A stretch of 64,000 nucleotides of DNA from Rhizobium sp. Root483D2 (GCF_001426685.1 NZ_LMFB01000001.1:247985-311984); one strand, 5' to 3'; positions 9,703-20,840 are shown, counted from the first letter of the stretch. Numbers and translations: made by a program. The notes: generated from the sequence alone by a model not told the origin.

Positions 9703-10844
9703 GGTTTTTCCTCATTGATAATGGCTGCCAGCCTGGTGAACATGCGGGATATCGTTGCCCGATCGACATTCAGCGTGATGGCGATCCGCAGCCTTGCGGT
9801 GCCCTCCGGCACCGTCGGCGGCCGAATGGCGCGGATATCGAAGCCTTCAGCCCGCATGCGCGCGGCAATCCGCACGGCCCGGCCGTTATCGCCGATCAGC
9901 ACCGGCAGGATCTGCGATCCGCTGCCGGCGTCGCCGAGTTTTTCTGTCAGTTCACTATTGGCAAAACGGCGCAACGCGTCGAAATCGGCACGGCGCTGCG
10001 GCTCGTCCACCAGTATAGCCAAGGCTTGGCGAACCGCTGCCGCCATCAGTGGCGATGGTGCGGTGGAATAGATGAAACCGCGTGCCCGGTTGACGAGATA
10101 ATCGCAAAGCACCGCACTGGCGCCCAGCAACGCGCCGGACACGCCGAGCGCCTTGCCGCAGGTATGCAGCACGATGACGTTGGCGCGGTTTTTCAAGTCC
10201 GCTGCAAAACCGCGGCCATCCCGGCCTAAAACGCCGGTTGCATGCGCCTCGTCGATCACCAGGAAACCGTCATGCCTTTCGGCGACTGCGGCAAGCTCCG
10301 TCAATGGTGCGCGGTCGCCATCCATCGAATAGAGGCTTTCAACGGCGATCCAGGGATGGCCCGTTCCGCCGTCGGCCCGCCAGCGCTTAATCGCCTGCTC
10401 GAAGGATGCGGCATCGTTATGGGCGGCGGCCACCGCCTGCGCCTTGCCGGCCTGAATGCCCTCATGCGCACTGGCATGCACCAGCGCATCATGGACGACG
10501 AGATCTCCCCGTTGCGGCAGGGTGGAGAACAGGGCGGTGTTGGCGGCATAACCGCTGCCGAAATAAAGCACACGCTCGGCTGCAAAGAACGCGGCGGCCT
10601 CCGCCTCCAGCGCCTCATGCTCCGGATGATTGCCGCGCAGAAGCCTCGATCCACCGGCACCGGCCGGCACGCCGCGCTGAACGGCGGATGCAATCGCTGC
10701 AGCCAGACGCTCCGATCCGGCCAGCGCCAGATAATCGTTGGAACTGAAATCGGCCCCTGACCGGTCGATCAGGACACGCCGCCTGCCCTTGCGCTCCAGG
10801 CCCGCCAGCGTGGTCTCGTAGCGGGTAAGCCCCGAAGACATCAT
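9699..10844 (-). CDS. bioF: 8-amino-7-oxononanoate synthase
   Basis: A 381-residue PLP enzyme of the alpha-oxoamine synthase family that condenses pimeloyl-ACP with alanine and releases CO2 to give KAPA. Seen are [16 protein letters not shown] at the substrate pocket, [17 protein letters not shown] with the PLP-contacting Asp and His, and the PLP lysine in [16 protein letters not shown]. Two adjacent ATG codons (10844 and 10841) are possible starts; both overlap the bioB stop. It is a distant paralogue of rkpG in this window. Confidence 0.94.
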   Translation of the reverse strand: MMSSGLTRYETTLAGLERKGRRRVLIDRSGADFSSNDYLALAGSERLAAAIASAVQRGVPAGAGGSRLLRGNHPEHEALEAEAAAFFAAERVLYFGSGYAANTALFSTLPQRGDLVVHDALVHASAHEGIQAGKAQAVAAAHNDAASFEQAIKRWRADGGTGHPWIAVESLYSMDGDRAPLTELAAVAERHDGFLVIDEAHATGVLGRDGRGFAADLKNRANVIVLHTCGKALGVSGALLGASAVLCDYLVNRARGFIYSTAPSPLMAAAVRQALAILVDEPQRRADFDALRRFANSELTEKLGDAGSGSQILPVLIGDNGRAVRIAARMRAEGFDIRAIRPPTVPEGTARLRIAITLNVDRATISRMFTRLAAIINEEKP

Positions 10845-11866
10845 TGCGGCAGGTCCATCGGCTTCAGACCAAGACGGCGAAACAGGGCGGTGTCGTGATC
10901 CTCGCCCGGATTGTCCGCCGTCAGCAACGTATCGCCGGAAAAGATCGAATTGGCCCCGGCGAAGAAACAGAGTGCCTGCATCTCGTCGCTCATCTGCGTG
11001 CGTCCGGCCGAAAGGCGCACATGCGCGCGCGGCATCAGGATGCGGGCAAGCGCGATGGTCCGGACGAATTCGATCGGATCGACCGGTTCGGCATTGGCAA
11101 GCCGCGATCCGGGGATCGGGATCAGCATATTGACCGGCACGCTTTCGGGCGGCTCCGGCAAGTTAGCAAGCGTGACCAGCATCGAGATGCGATCATCCGT
11201 GGTTTCGCCCATGCCGAGAATGCCGCCGGCGCAGACCTTCATGCCGGCATCGCGGACATTGGCCAGCGTTTCCAGCCGGTCGGCAAAGGTGCGGGTGGTG
11301 ATGACCTGCGGATAGAATTCTTCCGACGTATCGATGTTGTGATTGTAATAATCGAGCCCGGCGCCGGCCAACGTTCCGGCCTGCTGCGGCGTCAGCATGC
11401 CGAGCGTCATGCAGGTTTCCAGCCCGAGCGCCTTCACGCCTGCCACCATATCCACCAGCGTGTCCATGTCGCGGTCCTTGGGGCTGCGCCAGGCGGCCCC
11501 CATGCAATAGCGGCTGGCCCCTTCGGCCTTCGCCTTGCGGGCCTCCGCCAGCACCTTCTCGACCATCATCAACCTGGAGGCCTTCAGCCCTGTGGGCGAG
11601 CGCGCCGACTGGCTGCAATAGCCGCAATCCTCGGCACATCCGCCGGTCTTGATCGACAAAAGCCGGCTGATCTGGACCGCATTGGGATCGAAATTTTGCC
11701 GGTGAACGGACTGCGCCTGAAAGAGCAGATCGTTGAATGGTAAATTATAGATAATTCTTGCGTCATCGAGGGAAAAACGCGGAGGAACGGCCTCACTTTC
11801 GCAGTGAATTCCGGCCTCAACAGTCGTTTCCGCCGTGAAATCGGTCGGATCTTCGTCTCTCAGCAT
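10841..11866 (-). CDS. bioB: Biotin synthase (radical SAM)
   Basis: A 341-residue radical SAM enzyme that inserts sulfur into dethiobiotin. The [4Fe-4S] motif is [14 protein letters not shown] (CxxxCxxC), preceded by the conserved [14 protein letters not shown]. The first gene of the bioBFDAZ operon. Compared with E. coli BioB the N-terminus carries roughly 20 extra residues, so the true start could be later, but no better in-frame ATG is visible before the conserved core. A BioR box lies 34 bases upstream of the start and a second exact copy lies inside the coding part at 11745-11754, where it encodes IIYN. Confidence 0.94.
   Translation of the reverse strand: MLRDEDPTDFTAETTVEAGIHCESEAVPPRFSLDDARIIYNLPFNDLLFQAQSVHRQNFDPNAVQISRLLSIKTGGCAEDCGYCSQSARSPTGLKASRLMMVEKVLAEARKAKAEGASRYCMGAAWRSPKDRDMDTLVDMVAGVKALGLETCMTLGMLTPQQAGTLAGAGLDYYNHNIDTSEEFYPQVITTRTFADRLETLANVRDAGMKVCAGGILGMGETTDDRISMLVTLANLPEPPESVPVNMLIPIPGSRLANAEPVDPIEFVRTIALARILMPRAHVRLSAGRTQMSDEMQALCFFAGANSIFSGDTLLTADNPGEDHDTALFRRLGLKPMDLPQ
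11745..11754. promoter_or_regulatory. Exact BioR-box sequence inside bioB
   Basis: TTATAGATAA on the + strand (TTATCTATAA on the other) is the same 10-base palindrome found upstream of bioB and at bioR. It lies about 110 bases into bioB and its centre is 155 bases from the upstream copy. It may be a second operator that allows looping or a transcriptional roadblock, or chance from an AT-rich codon run. Confidence 0.5.
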
Positions 11867-11899
11867 TCAACGCATCCTTCGATAGATTAAAAATAATAA

Positions 11900-11909
11900 T
11901 TATCTATAA
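11900..11909. promoter_or_regulatory. BioR operator upstream of bioB
   Basis: TTATCTATAA, the palindromic box known for BioR regulators of alphaproteobacteria, starts 34 bases before the bioB ATG in an AT-rich stretch (11885-11915), where a promoter would be expected. When biotin is sufficient BioR should repress the operon from here. Confidence 0.85.
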
Positions 11910-12032
11910 TTTCTCGAAGAGTGGAAAATCGCAAGAGCCTTTTTGATTGCGGGCGGATAAAGTCGCGCATCGCGCACCGTCGAGCGGCCGCAAGCTGGTT
12001 CAATCAGCGAGAAAGAAAATTGGAAAAAATCG

Positions 12033-12701
12033 TCAGCCGACGATCGCAAAGGCGTCGCGCGTGGCGCCAGACGCGTTGCGGACGGGTTTCTGGCCGATCC
12101 ACTGCACATGACGTTCGAGAACAGGTGCGGCGTTTTCGATATTGCCCTGGCGCAGACATGTCAGGATGGCGCGGTGATCGTGATCGGTGCGCACTTCCCA
12201 TTCGGACCGCCAGCTGGCGAACAGGAAACGGGCGCTGGCCGCATGCAGATCGCTGATGGCGGCCAACAGGCGCGGCATGCCGCAGGGGGTGAGAATCAGC
12301 GTGTGGAAGCGCCGGTTGGCCTCCTCCCAGGAGCGGACATCATGGGAATTGTCGCCGGCAACGGTCGCCTCTTCGGCCTGGTCGAGGATTGCGGCCGTCA
12401 GATGTGGGGCCGCATGGCGAAGCGCCAGAACTTCAAGGGCTGCGCGCATCTGCGCCACTTCGCGCACTTCCTTCAGGTCGAAGGAGGCGACACGCACGCC
12501 ACGGCGCGGCTCGCTGACCGCCAGACCCTGCGCTTCCAGGCGGCGGAAAGCCTCGCGTACGGGCACATGGCTAGTGCCGAACTCCTCGGCAATATGGTCC
12601 TGGCGCAGCTTCGTGCCCGGGTCCAACTGTCCGGTCACGATCCTGTCGGCAAGGATGCGGCTGATGCGGCTGGCAATCGTGTCTTCGCTCGCTGAGGTCA
12701 T
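12033..12701 (-). CDS. bioR: BioR, GntR-family repressor of biotin synthesis
   Basis: A 222-residue GntR/FadR-type regulator: a winged helix-turn-helix in residues about 8-72 (TKLRQDHIAEEFGTSHVPVREAFRRL, with its typical PVREA turn) and an all-helical FCD effector domain after it (VREVAQMRAALEVLALRHAA onward). It lies beside the bioB operon, which carries matching BioR boxes, so the BioR name is secure. The box at 12705-12714 is three bases from the ATG, which implies autorepression and leaves no room for a normal ribosome site. Translated away from the thiamine riboswitch. Confidence 0.92.
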   Translation of the reverse strand: MTSASEDTIASRISRILADRIVTGQLDPGTKLRQDHIAEEFGTSHVPVREAFRRLEAQGLAVSEPRRGVRVASFDLKEVREVAQMRAALEVLALRHAAPHLTAAILDQAEEATVAGDNSHDVRSWEEANRRFHTLILTPCGMPRLLAAISDLHAASARFLFASWRSEWEVRTDHDHRAILTCLRQGNIENAAPVLERHVQWIGQKPVRNASGATRDAFAIVG

Positions 12702-12704
12702 GTT

Positions 12705-12714
12705 TTATAGATAA
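12705..12714. promoter_or_regulatory. BioR operator at the bioR start codon
   Basis: TTATAGATAA is an exact match to the BioR palindrome, three bases upstream of the bioR ATG. Binding here would block bioR's own promoter or start, as expected for autoregulation. The leader between box and start is too short for a Shine-Dalgarno sequence. Confidence 0.82.
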
Positions 12715-12820
12715 TTTGCCGGGGCGGCGCTGTCGAGGGCGCGATTGTAATCATTGGATATCTTCACAGTGTTGCGGCCGTTCAAGCGGGTCGCGTGGCG
12801 GCTACAGCGCCAAACGGCCC

Positions 12821-12850
12821 TTGACGCTTCGTCCAAAACTGTGCCTAGAT
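12821..12850 (+). promoter_or_regulatory. Likely promoter of the thiamine operon
   Basis: TTGACG at 12821-12826 is a good -35 element; 17-18 bases later CCTAGAT (12844-12850) is a weak -10. Transcription would begin near 12857, just before the riboswitch aptamer, the expected geometry. Confidence 0.5.
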
Positions 12851-12859
12851 TGGCGTATT

Positions 12860-12980
12860 CACCAGGGGGGTCCCGACAAGGGGCTGAGATTCTGCTGGCA
12901 TGACAGGTGGCTTTGCCACCCTCAAGCAGCGCAGTGACCCGTTGAACCTGATCCAGTTCATACTGGCGTAGGGACGGTGC
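12860..12980 (+). ncRNA. TPP riboswitch (THI element) upstream of thiC
   Basis: The conserved aptamer parts are all present: GGGGCTGAGAT at 12880-12890, ACCCGTTGAACCTGATC around 12937-12953, and ATACTGGCGTAGGGA near 12960-12974. GTCCC at 12870-12874 pairs with GGGAC at 12971-12975 to close P1. The P3 arm is long, with GTGGC-TTT-GCCAC at its tip. About 100 bases of expression platform follow before the thiC ATG. With TPP bound the switch should lower expression of the six thi genes. The stretch also contains a short open frame that should not be called as a gene. Confidence 0.95.
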
Positions 12981-12992
12981 AAGCGCTGCTGA

Positions 12993-14915
<1,923 letters not shown>

Positions 14916-14917
14916 CA

Positions 14918-15967
14918 ATGCGCGTGCTGATCAGGGGGGCCGGCGTCGCCGGCCTCACGGTGGCCCATGAACTTGCCATTGCCGGTATCGACGTCACCGT
15001 GGCCGAGATTGCAGCCAAACCCGGCGGCGGCGCCTCCTGGTTTGCCGGCGGCATGCTGGCACCCTGGTGCGAGCGCGAAAGCGCGCCGGAAACGGTGGTG
15101 ACGCTGGGGTGCCGATCGGCAGACTGGTGGGACGCGGCACTGCCCGGCCATGTCGTCCGCAAGGGCACATTGGTCGTTGCGCCACCGCGCGATACGGCGG
15201 AACTTACACGCTTTGCGGCCCGCACATCGGAATTCGGCTGGCTGGACGGCGAAGAGATCGAAACGCTGGAGCCGGACCTTGCCGGACGGTTCCGGACGGC
15301 GCTTATCTTCAAGCAGGAAGCCCATCTGGATCCGAGACGCGCGATAACAGCGCTCTCCGGCAAACTGGCGGCAATGGGTGTGATCTTCCATTTCGGCACC
15401 GCGCCGGATTTTCCCGGCGATGGCTTCGACCACATAATCGATTGCACAGGCGCCAGCGCCATCGGGACATCGGCGGGCCTGCGCGGCGTGCGGGGCGAAA
15501 TGCTGGTGCTGGAGACACCGGACGTGACGCTGTCACGCCCAGTCCGCCTGCTGCATCCCCGCATTCCGCTCTATATCGTGCCGCGCGGCGATGGCCGCTT
15601 CATGGTCGGCGCGACGATGATCGAAAGCGACGACTGCGGACCGGTCAGCGCCCGCTCGCTGATGGAACTGCTCAATGCCGCCTATGCGCTGCACCCGGCT
15701 TTTGGCGAGGCGCGTGTCATCGAGACCGGCGCCGGGGTCCGTCCGAGCTATCCCGACAACCTGCCGAGGTTTTCGGCGAAGGACGGCATGATAACGGTCA
15801 ACGGATTGTACCGGCATGGCTTTCTGCTTGCGCCATCCCTCGCACAGGAGGTTGCGGCGCACATTCTCTCCACCTCGAAAACCAACGCGATCCGGCCGGT
15901 CAAGCCGTTCGATCCCGCCGCGATCATCCATCGCCGACACGAAAATCCCATGGGAGCAAGCCGATGA
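14918..15967 (+). CDS. thiO: Glycine oxidase ThiO
   Basis: A 349-residue FAD enzyme that oxidises glycine to dehydroglycine for thiazole synthesis. The start at 14918 lies directly after the thiC stop; a longer frame from 14759 lies inside thiC and is discounted. RGAGVAGLTVAHELAIAG at the N-terminus is the FAD Rossmann loop, and the GAGVRPSYPDNLPR part near the C-terminus is typical for the DadA/ThiO family. It overlaps thiS by ATGA. Confidence 0.92.
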   Translation: MRVLIRGAGVAGLTVAHELAIAGIDVTVAEIAAKPGGGASWFAGGMLAPWCERESAPETVVTLGCRSADWWDAALPGHVVRKGTLVVAPPRDTAELTRFAARTSEFGWLDGEEIETLEPDLAGRFRTALIFKQEAHLDPRRAITALSGKLAAMGVIFHFGTAPDFPGDGFDHIIDCTGASAIGTSAGLRGVRGEMLVLETPDVTLSRPVRLLHPRIPLYIVPRGDGRFMVGATMIESDDCGPVSARSLMELLNAAYALHPAFGEARVIETGAGVRPSYPDNLPRFSAKDGMITVNGLYRHGFLLAPSLAQEVAAHILSTSKTNAIRPVKPFDPAAIIHRRHENPMGASR

Positions 15968-16161
15968 AACTGACGATCAACGGTGAAGACCATCAAACCG
16001 ACATTTCCGATCTGTCCCAGCTTCTGACGTCGCTGGACTACGAGGGCGACTGGCTGGCAACGGCCGTCAATGGCGAACTGGTGCACCGCGACGAGCGGAC
16101 AGGGTTCGTGCTCAGCGACCGCGACCGCGTCGAGATCCTGTCGCCGATGCAGGGAGGCTGA
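15964..16161 (+). CDS. thiS: Sulfur carrier protein ThiS
   Basis: A 65-residue ubiquitin-like protein that ends in Gly-Gly (SPMQGG), the site that is adenylated and converted to a thiocarboxylate to donate sulfur to the thiazole ring. It begins [12 protein letters not shown] at the ATG overlapping the thiO stop. One base separates its stop from thiG, its reaction partner. Confidence 0.94.
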   Translation: MKLTINGEDHQTDISDLSQLLTSLDYEGDWLATAVNGELVHRDERTGFVLSDRDRVEILSPMQGG

Positions 16162-16162
16162 T

Positions 16163-16936
16163 ATGCTTGAGCTCTACGGGACCACCGTATCCTCCCGCCT
16201 GCTGCTCGGCACGGCGCGCTATCCCTCGCCCGCTATTCTGGCCGAGGCCGTCCGCGCCTCGAAAACCGATATTGTCACCGTCTCGTTGCGCCGGGAAAGC
16301 GCAGGCAGCCGCACCGGCGGCGCCTTTTTCGAGCTGATCCTGGCACTTGGCGTCCGGGTCCTGCCCAACACCGCTGGCTGCCACACGGTTTCCGAAGCGG
16401 TGCTGACTGCGAAAATGGCGCGCGACGTCTTTGCCACCGACTGGATCAAACTCGAGGTGATCGGTCATCACGACACGCTACAGCCCGATGTCTTTGCGCT
16501 GGTGGAGGCGGCGCGCATTTTGAGCGGCGACGGTTTCAAGGTTTTTCCCTATACGACAGATGATCTTGTGGTGGCGGAGCGATTGCTGGAGGCGGGCTGC
16601 CAGGTACTGATGCCGTGGTGCGCGCCGATCGGCTCGGCCATGGGGCCGGTCAATCTGCCGGCGCTGCGCAGCCTGCGGGCAAGCTTTCCCGATGTGCCTC
16701 TCATCGTCGATGCCGGTATCGGCCGCCCCTCGCATGCCGCCACCGTGATGGAACTCGGTTTCGACGCCGTTCTGCTCAACACAGCCGTCGCCGGTGCGGC
16801 AGACCCCGTCGCCATGGCTGCGGCTTTCACCGGCGCGATCGATGCGGGGCGCTCGGCCTTTCACGCCGGAATGCTGGAGCCACGCGACATGGCGGTTCCA
16901 TCCACCCCGGTCATCGGCAAGGCGGTGTTTTCATGA
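16163..16936 (+). CDS. thiG: Thiazole synthase ThiG
   Basis: A 257-residue TIM-barrel enzyme that forms thiazole phosphate from deoxyxylulose phosphate, dehydroglycine and ThiS thiocarboxylate. The Schiff-base lysine is in DWIKLEVIG; the phosphate-binding end is [20 protein letters not shown] with [13 protein letters not shown]. The start ATG at 16163 follows the thiS stop by one base. A frame open from 16070 lies inside thiS. Overlaps thiE by ATGA. Confidence 0.95.
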   Translation: MLELYGTTVSSRLLLGTARYPSPAILAEAVRASKTDIVTVSLRRESAGSRTGGAFFELILALGVRVLPNTAGCHTVSEAVLTAKMARDVFATDWIKLEVIGHHDTLQPDVFALVEAARILSGDGFKVFPYTTDDLVVAERLLEAGCQVLMPWCAPIGSAMGPVNLPALRSLRASFPDVPLIVDAGIGRPSHAATVMELGFDAVLLNTAVAGAADPVAMAAAFTGAIDAGRSAFHAGMLEPRDMAVPSTPVIGKAVFS

Positions 16937-17538
16937 AGCTCGACCCGTTCTACCTGATCGTCGACAGCGCCGTATGGATCGAGCGCCTCGTGCCGCTCGG
17001 CGTCAAGCTGGTGCAGTTGCGGATGAAGGACTGCGGCGATGCGGACTTGCGCGATGCCATTCGCCGCGCGAAAACGGTCTGCGCGGCGCATGATTGCCAG
17101 CTGATCGTCAACGATTTTTGGCGCGTGGCGATCGAGGAGGGGTGTGATTTCGTCCATCTCGGCCAGGAGGATCTGGCAGAGGCCGACATAGCCGCCATCC
17201 GGGCCGCCGGGCTGAAGCTCGGGCTTTCGACGCATGACGAGGCGGAACTGGAGACGGCATTGAAGGCCGAGCCGGATTACGTGGCGCTCGGGCCGGTCTG
17301 GCCAACCATCCTGAAGACAATGAAATGGGCGCCGCAGGGGCTGGAAAAGCTGCGCGACTGGAAGACGCGGATCGGATCGCTGCCGCTGGTGGCTATCGGC
17401 GGCCTCAATATCGAGCGGATCGGCAGCGTCTTTGCCCATGGCGCCGACAGTGCCGCTGTTGTCACCGACATCATCCTCAATGCCGATCCGGACACCCGCG
17501 TGCGGGAATGGATAGAGCATACCCGGCGCTTTCGATGA
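16933..17538 (+). CDS. thiE: Thiamine-phosphate synthase ThiE
   Basis: A 201-residue TIM-barrel enzyme joining HMP-PP and thiazole phosphate to give thiamine phosphate. Visible signatures are [29 protein letters not shown] and [15 protein letters not shown] and LVAIGGLN mark the phosphate-binding strands. Start at 16933 overlaps the thiG stop. The protein is a little shorter than many ThiE proteins but complete by motif. Confidence 0.93.
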   Translation: MKLDPFYLIVDSAVWIERLVPLGVKLVQLRMKDCGDADLRDAIRRAKTVCAAHDCQLIVNDFWRVAIEEGCDFVHLGQEDLAEADIAAIRAAGLKLGLSTHDEAELETALKAEPDYVALGPVWPTILKTMKWAPQGLEKLRDWKTRIGSLPLVAIGGLNIERIGSVFAHGADSAAVVTDIILNADPDTRVREWIEHTRRFR

Positions 17539-17548
17539 GCAGACCGAG

Positions 17549-18277
17549 ATGACCGCCATGCCGCACGTGCTTGTCGTTGCAGGCTCCGATTCCTCAGGCG
17601 GCGCCGGGATCGTGCGCGATATCGAGACGCTGGCTGCTTTCGGCGTCAAGGCCTCGGTGGCAATCACCGCCATCACCGTGCAGACCCATCATGGCGTCGA
17701 GCATGCCGATCCCGTGGCTCCGGAGCGCGTGGCGCAACAGATGCGCGCGGCGCTGTCGGCCAATCCAATTGCCGCAATCAAGATCGGCATGCTGGCGACA
17801 TCGGCGACGATTTGTGCCGTTGCCCGGGTGCTTGCCGATCATCCCGGTATCGCCGTGGTGCTCGATCCCGTTCTCGTCTCCACTTCCGGCCGCGCTCTGC
17901 TGGATCCGGACGCGACGGAAGCTCTGCCCGGTCTGTTTTCGGCGTGCACGCTCGTCACCCCCAATCTGCCGGAGCTTTCGGTGCTGGTCGCCATGCCGGG
18001 CAACACATCCGATCAGGCAAGATACCTTTTGGCGGCGGGAGCCGAGGCGGTTCTGGTCAAGGGCGGGCACGCTGACGGCCGGCAGGCGATCGATATCCTC
18101 TTCCGGGCCGGACATGAGGAGCAACCCTTTGCCTCCCCGCGCCTGGCGGCGGCGATACGCGGCACCGGCTGCATGCTGGCCAGCGCGATCTCAGCGCGCC
18201 TTGCCCATGGCGACGCGCTTCCAGCCGCCATCGCGATCGCGAAGGCCTTTGTGCACCGCAAGCTCCGCGAAACGTGA
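17549..18277 (+). CDS. thiD: HMP / HMP-phosphate kinase ThiD
   Basis: A 242-residue ribokinase-fold kinase that phosphorylates HMP-phosphate to HMP-PP for ThiE. It has VAGSDSSGGAGIVRDIET at the substrate site and ending motif IRGTGCMLASAISA with the catalytic GTGC. Start could be 17549 or the ATG at 17558. Last gene of the thi operon, 10 bases after thiE. A 17-base perfect palindrome (18371-18387) follows about 95 bases later. Confidence 0.93.
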   Translation: MTAMPHVLVVAGSDSSGGAGIVRDIETLAAFGVKASVAITAITVQTHHGVEHADPVAPERVAQQMRAALSANPIAAIKIGMLATSATICAVARVLADHPGIAVVLDPVLVSTSGRALLDPDATEALPGLFSACTLVTPNLPELSVLVAMPGNTSDQARYLLAAGAEAVLVKGGHADGRQAIDILFRAGHEEQPFASPRLAAAIRGTGCMLASAISARLAHGDALPAAIAIAKAFVHRKLRET

Positions 18278-18370
18278 ACAGCCATCTCCCTGCCAATTTG
18301 CGATAATGGCCGGCAACAGATGATCTGAACTGCCTCGCTCCATGCTGCTCTGCTAATCTTTCTTAGGGGG

Positions 18371-18387
18371 AGCGCGTCGGACGCGCT
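18371..18387. repeat. Short perfect inverted repeat after thiD
   Basis: AGCGCGTC and GACGCGCT flank a single G. A one-base loop cannot form as such in RNA, so the hairpin would open by a pair or two. It lies between thiD and the ABC protein gene, just upstream of the latter, so either a weak terminator or a protein-binding palindrome is possible. Confidence 0.3.
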
Positions 18388-18428
18388 ATATTTCGCAGGT
18401 GAAGACCGTGGTGGAGAGATTCGCGCCA

Positions 18429-20237
18429 ATGCCGCATGACATGAACGGGAAGAGCAAGCAGCCCTTAGAGACAGACGACGAGCAGCCCTTCTTCGACCAG
18501 CTCCGCATGATGCAACGGGCTTTTGTCGCCTCGCCTGTCCGCAAGACCATCATCTGGCTTTCAATCGGGATCATCACCGTCATCCTGGCGACCGCCTTCG
18601 GGCAGATCCTACTGAACCGATGGTACAAACCCTTCTACGACACGCTGGAGCGGCGCGATCTCTCGGCATTCCTGCGGCAATTCATCACGTTCGGCCAGAT
18701 CGCCGGAACGCTTCTGGTTCTCAACGTGCTGCAAACCTGGCTCAACCAATGGATCCGGATCAAACTGCGGGAAGGCCTGACCCTCGATCTGATCGGCGAA
18801 TGGATGAAGCCGGCACGCGCCTTTCGCCTTGCCAATGCCGGTTCCATCGGCATCAATCCCGACCAGCGCGTGCATGAGGACGCACGCCATCTCGCCGATC
18901 TGACGGCGGGCCTCACCATCGGCCTGTTCCAGTCGGGCATTCTGCTCGCCAGTTTCGTCGGCGTTTTGTGGTCGCTCTCGGCCGGCTTCATCTTTCACGT
19001 CGGTGGCTACGATCTCAACATTCCCGGCTATATGGTTTGGGCCGCCTTCCTTTACGCCGGGACTGCGGCGGCCGTCAGCTGGTTCGTTGGCCGCCCGCTC
19101 GTCAAGATCAATGGCGACCATTATGCGCGGGAAGCCGCCCTGCGCTTCTCGCTGATGCGGGTCAATGAGCATATCGAGGCGGTGTCTTTGTCTTCCGGAG
19201 AAGGCAATGAAAAGCGACGACTCCAGCGCGATCTCGCCTCGGTTCTGGAAATCAGCAACAGGCTGATGATGGCGCTGACGCGGCTGACATGGGTCACCTC
19301 CGGCTATGGGTGGCTGACGGTCGTTGCCCCCATCGTCATTGCAGCCCCGGTCTATTTCAACGGCGATCTGAGCTTTGGCGGCCTGATGATGGCGGTTGGT
19401 GCCTTCAACCAGGTGAACACGTCCCTGCGCTGGTTCGTCGATAATATTGACGGCATCGCCGACTGGCGCGCGACGCTGCTTCGCGTCGCCGCCTTCCGGT
19501 CCGCGATCCTGATGACCGACGAGCGCCACGAAAACGATAAGCGCATCGATTTTGCCAAGGCCGACGGCGATCGCCTGACCATCGACCGGCTGGAAATCGC
19601 CCTGCCGTCCGGCTGCATCAAGCTTGCCGAGCAGCATGTGGAAATCCGGCCGGGCGACTGGGTTCTGGTGACCAGCGAATCGGATGTGGAAAAGGCGCCC
19701 TTCTTCCGCTCCCTGGCCGGTCTCTGGCCCTGGGGACAGGGGCGCATTGCGCTGCCCGACGGCGCGGACATCGCCTTTGTGCCGCGAACGCCCTATTTCC
19801 CGCCGGGAACGCTGGAAGAAGTGCTCAGCTATCCCGAAAATCCCGGCAGTTTCAGCAAAAGCGATTTGGTCTCGGTTTTGTCGAGGGTGGGGCTGAGCAA
19901 GCTGCAAAACAGCTTCGATCAGGATATGCGGACGAAATTGAAGCTGAACGAGGTCGAAATCAGGCTGCTCGCCATTGCGCGGCTGGGGTTGCACAAACCG
20001 CGTTGGGTGATCATCGACGAAACGCTCGATACGCTTGACCGCGACGCCTACCAGCAGGTGCTGACCTTCATGGAACAGGCCTTAAGCCATGCGGCCGTGG
20101 TGAATATCGGCAGGGTCGCGTCCGGCAACCGCTATTTTACACGCGTGCTGCAGCTGCAAAGCAGCCCGGCGGGAAAAACCATCCGCCTGCTCAGGCCGAA
20201 AAGCCTGCGCACGGACAATCCCGAACCGGCAGAATAA
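18429..20237 (+). CDS. SbmA/BacA-related ABC protein with decayed ATPase domain
   Basis: About 602 residues: a membrane domain with several hydrophobic segments (roughly residues 45-330) of the ABC_membrane_2/SbmA-BacA kind, including RWYKPFYDTLERRDLSAFL, fused to a C-terminal nucleotide-binding-like domain. The family (YddA, BclA) imports peptides or vitamin B12-like cargo. Here the P-loop position reads VTSESDVEKAPF (nt about 19666-19701) instead of GxxGxGKS, the signature reads KLNEVEIRL, and the H-loop reads VVNIGRVAS with no His; only a Walker B-like WVIIDETLD remains. So ATP hydrolysis is doubtful, and it may work by the proton-driven SbmA/BacA mode. GTG at 18399 is an alternative start; ATG 18429 has GGAGAG ten bases upstream. 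Confidence 0.82.
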   Translation: MPHDMNGKSKQPLETDDEQPFFDQLRMMQRAFVASPVRKTIIWLSIGIITVILATAFGQILLNRWYKPFYDTLERRDLSAFLRQFITFGQIAGTLLVLNVLQTWLNQWIRIKLREGLTLDLIGEWMKPARAFRLANAGSIGINPDQRVHEDARHLADLTAGLTIGLFQSGILLASFVGVLWSLSAGFIFHVGGYDLNIPGYMVWAAFLYAGTAAAVSWFVGRPLVKINGDHYAREAALRFSLMRVNEHIEAVSLSSGEGNEKRRLQRDLASVLEISNRLMMALTRLTWVTSGYGWLTVVAPIVIAAPVYFNGDLSFGGLMMAVGAFNQVNTSLRWFVDNIDGIADWRATLLRVAAFRSAILMTDERHENDKRIDFAKADGDRLTIDRLEIALPSGCIKLAEQHVEIRPGDWVLVTSESDVEKAPFFRSLAGLWPWGQGRIALPDGADIAFVPRTPYFPPGTLEEVLSYPENPGSFSKSDLVSVLSRVGLSKLQNSFDQDMRTKLKLNEVEIRLLAIARLGLHKPRWVIIDETLDTLDRDAYQQVLTFMEQALSHAAVVNIGRVASGNRYFTRVLQLQSSPAGKTIRLLRPKSLRTDNPEPAE

Positions 20238-20262
20238 GAAAAGAGATAAAAGGGTTGCTGCC

Positions 20263-20292
20263 TCTCCCCTCCGCAGACACGCGAAGGGGAGA
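20263..20292. terminator. Hairpin between convergent genes
   Basis: TCTCCCCT at 20263-20270 pairs with AGGGGAGA at 20285-20292. It lies in the 66-base gap between the ABC protein gene and the convergent DUF992 gene, so it could serve both. There is no clear T-run. Confidence 0.4.
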
Positions 20293-20303
20293 AGCCAAGC
20301 TGT

Positions 20304-20840
20304 TTAGTTGACAGCTGTCAGCGTTACCGAGGTGCCACCGGCAGCCAGATTGAGGCCGAGCTGGCCGGTTACGCTGATCGTCTGCAAGTGGATCGAGCCC
20401 GAGGTGCCGCCGACGAGCACGTTGGCACCGACGCCCGCACCGACCGTGGCTTCAACGCTGGCGCCCTGATAGAGACCGCTGAGCGAGCCCTGATGGTAGC
20501 CGGCTGTCGGCGCAAGCACTGCCCAAACCAGCTTGCTGCGCGTGGTGAAGCCGAGATCGACGCCCATCTTGCGGATTGCGCCGCTGTAGTGATCCGTCCG
20601 TTCCCGGCCGACCGAGGAATGGAACGTGCAATCAATTTCCTTGGCCGAGCCCAGAACGTAGCCGGCACCGCCGCCGACTTCGCATTCGAGGTAGCCGATT
20701 TTCACGCCGCCGCGCACATCGCTCTCTTCATAGCTGGGAGCCGGCGCACCATTGGCCAGATCGGCAGCCTGAGCGGCAAACGTGCCGGTCAGAGCCAGGG
20801 TCGCGGTGGTCAGCGCCAAAGCAAGGGTTCTCTTCATCAT
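20304..20840 (-). CDS. Secreted DUF992-family protein
   Basis: 178 residues with a clear Sec signal peptide (MKRTLALALTTATLALTGTFAAQAADL, likely cut after AQA). The mature part has the DUF992 pattern: VKIGYLECEVGGGAGYVLGSAK, a second Cys in EIDCTF, and a Gly-rich C-terminal part (VGAGVGANVLVGG). Two Cys residues could form a disulfide in the periplasm. DUF992 proteins are common in Rhizobiales with unknown function. Start may be either of two adjacent ATG codons (20840 or 20837). Transcribed alone. Confidence 0.88.
   Translation of the reverse strand: MMKRTLALALTTATLALTGTFAAQAADLANGAPAPSYEESDVRGGVKIGYLECEVGGGAGYVLGSAKEIDCTFHSSVGRERTDHYSGAIRKMGVDLGFTTRSKLVWAVLAPTAGYHQGSLSGLYQGASVEATVGAGVGANVLVGGTSGSIHLQTISVTGQLGLNLAAGGTSVTLTAVN

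Noticed and set aside
12716..12937. Short frame upstream of thiC
   Set aside because: It overlaps the TPP riboswitch aptamer, which explains the conservation expected here.
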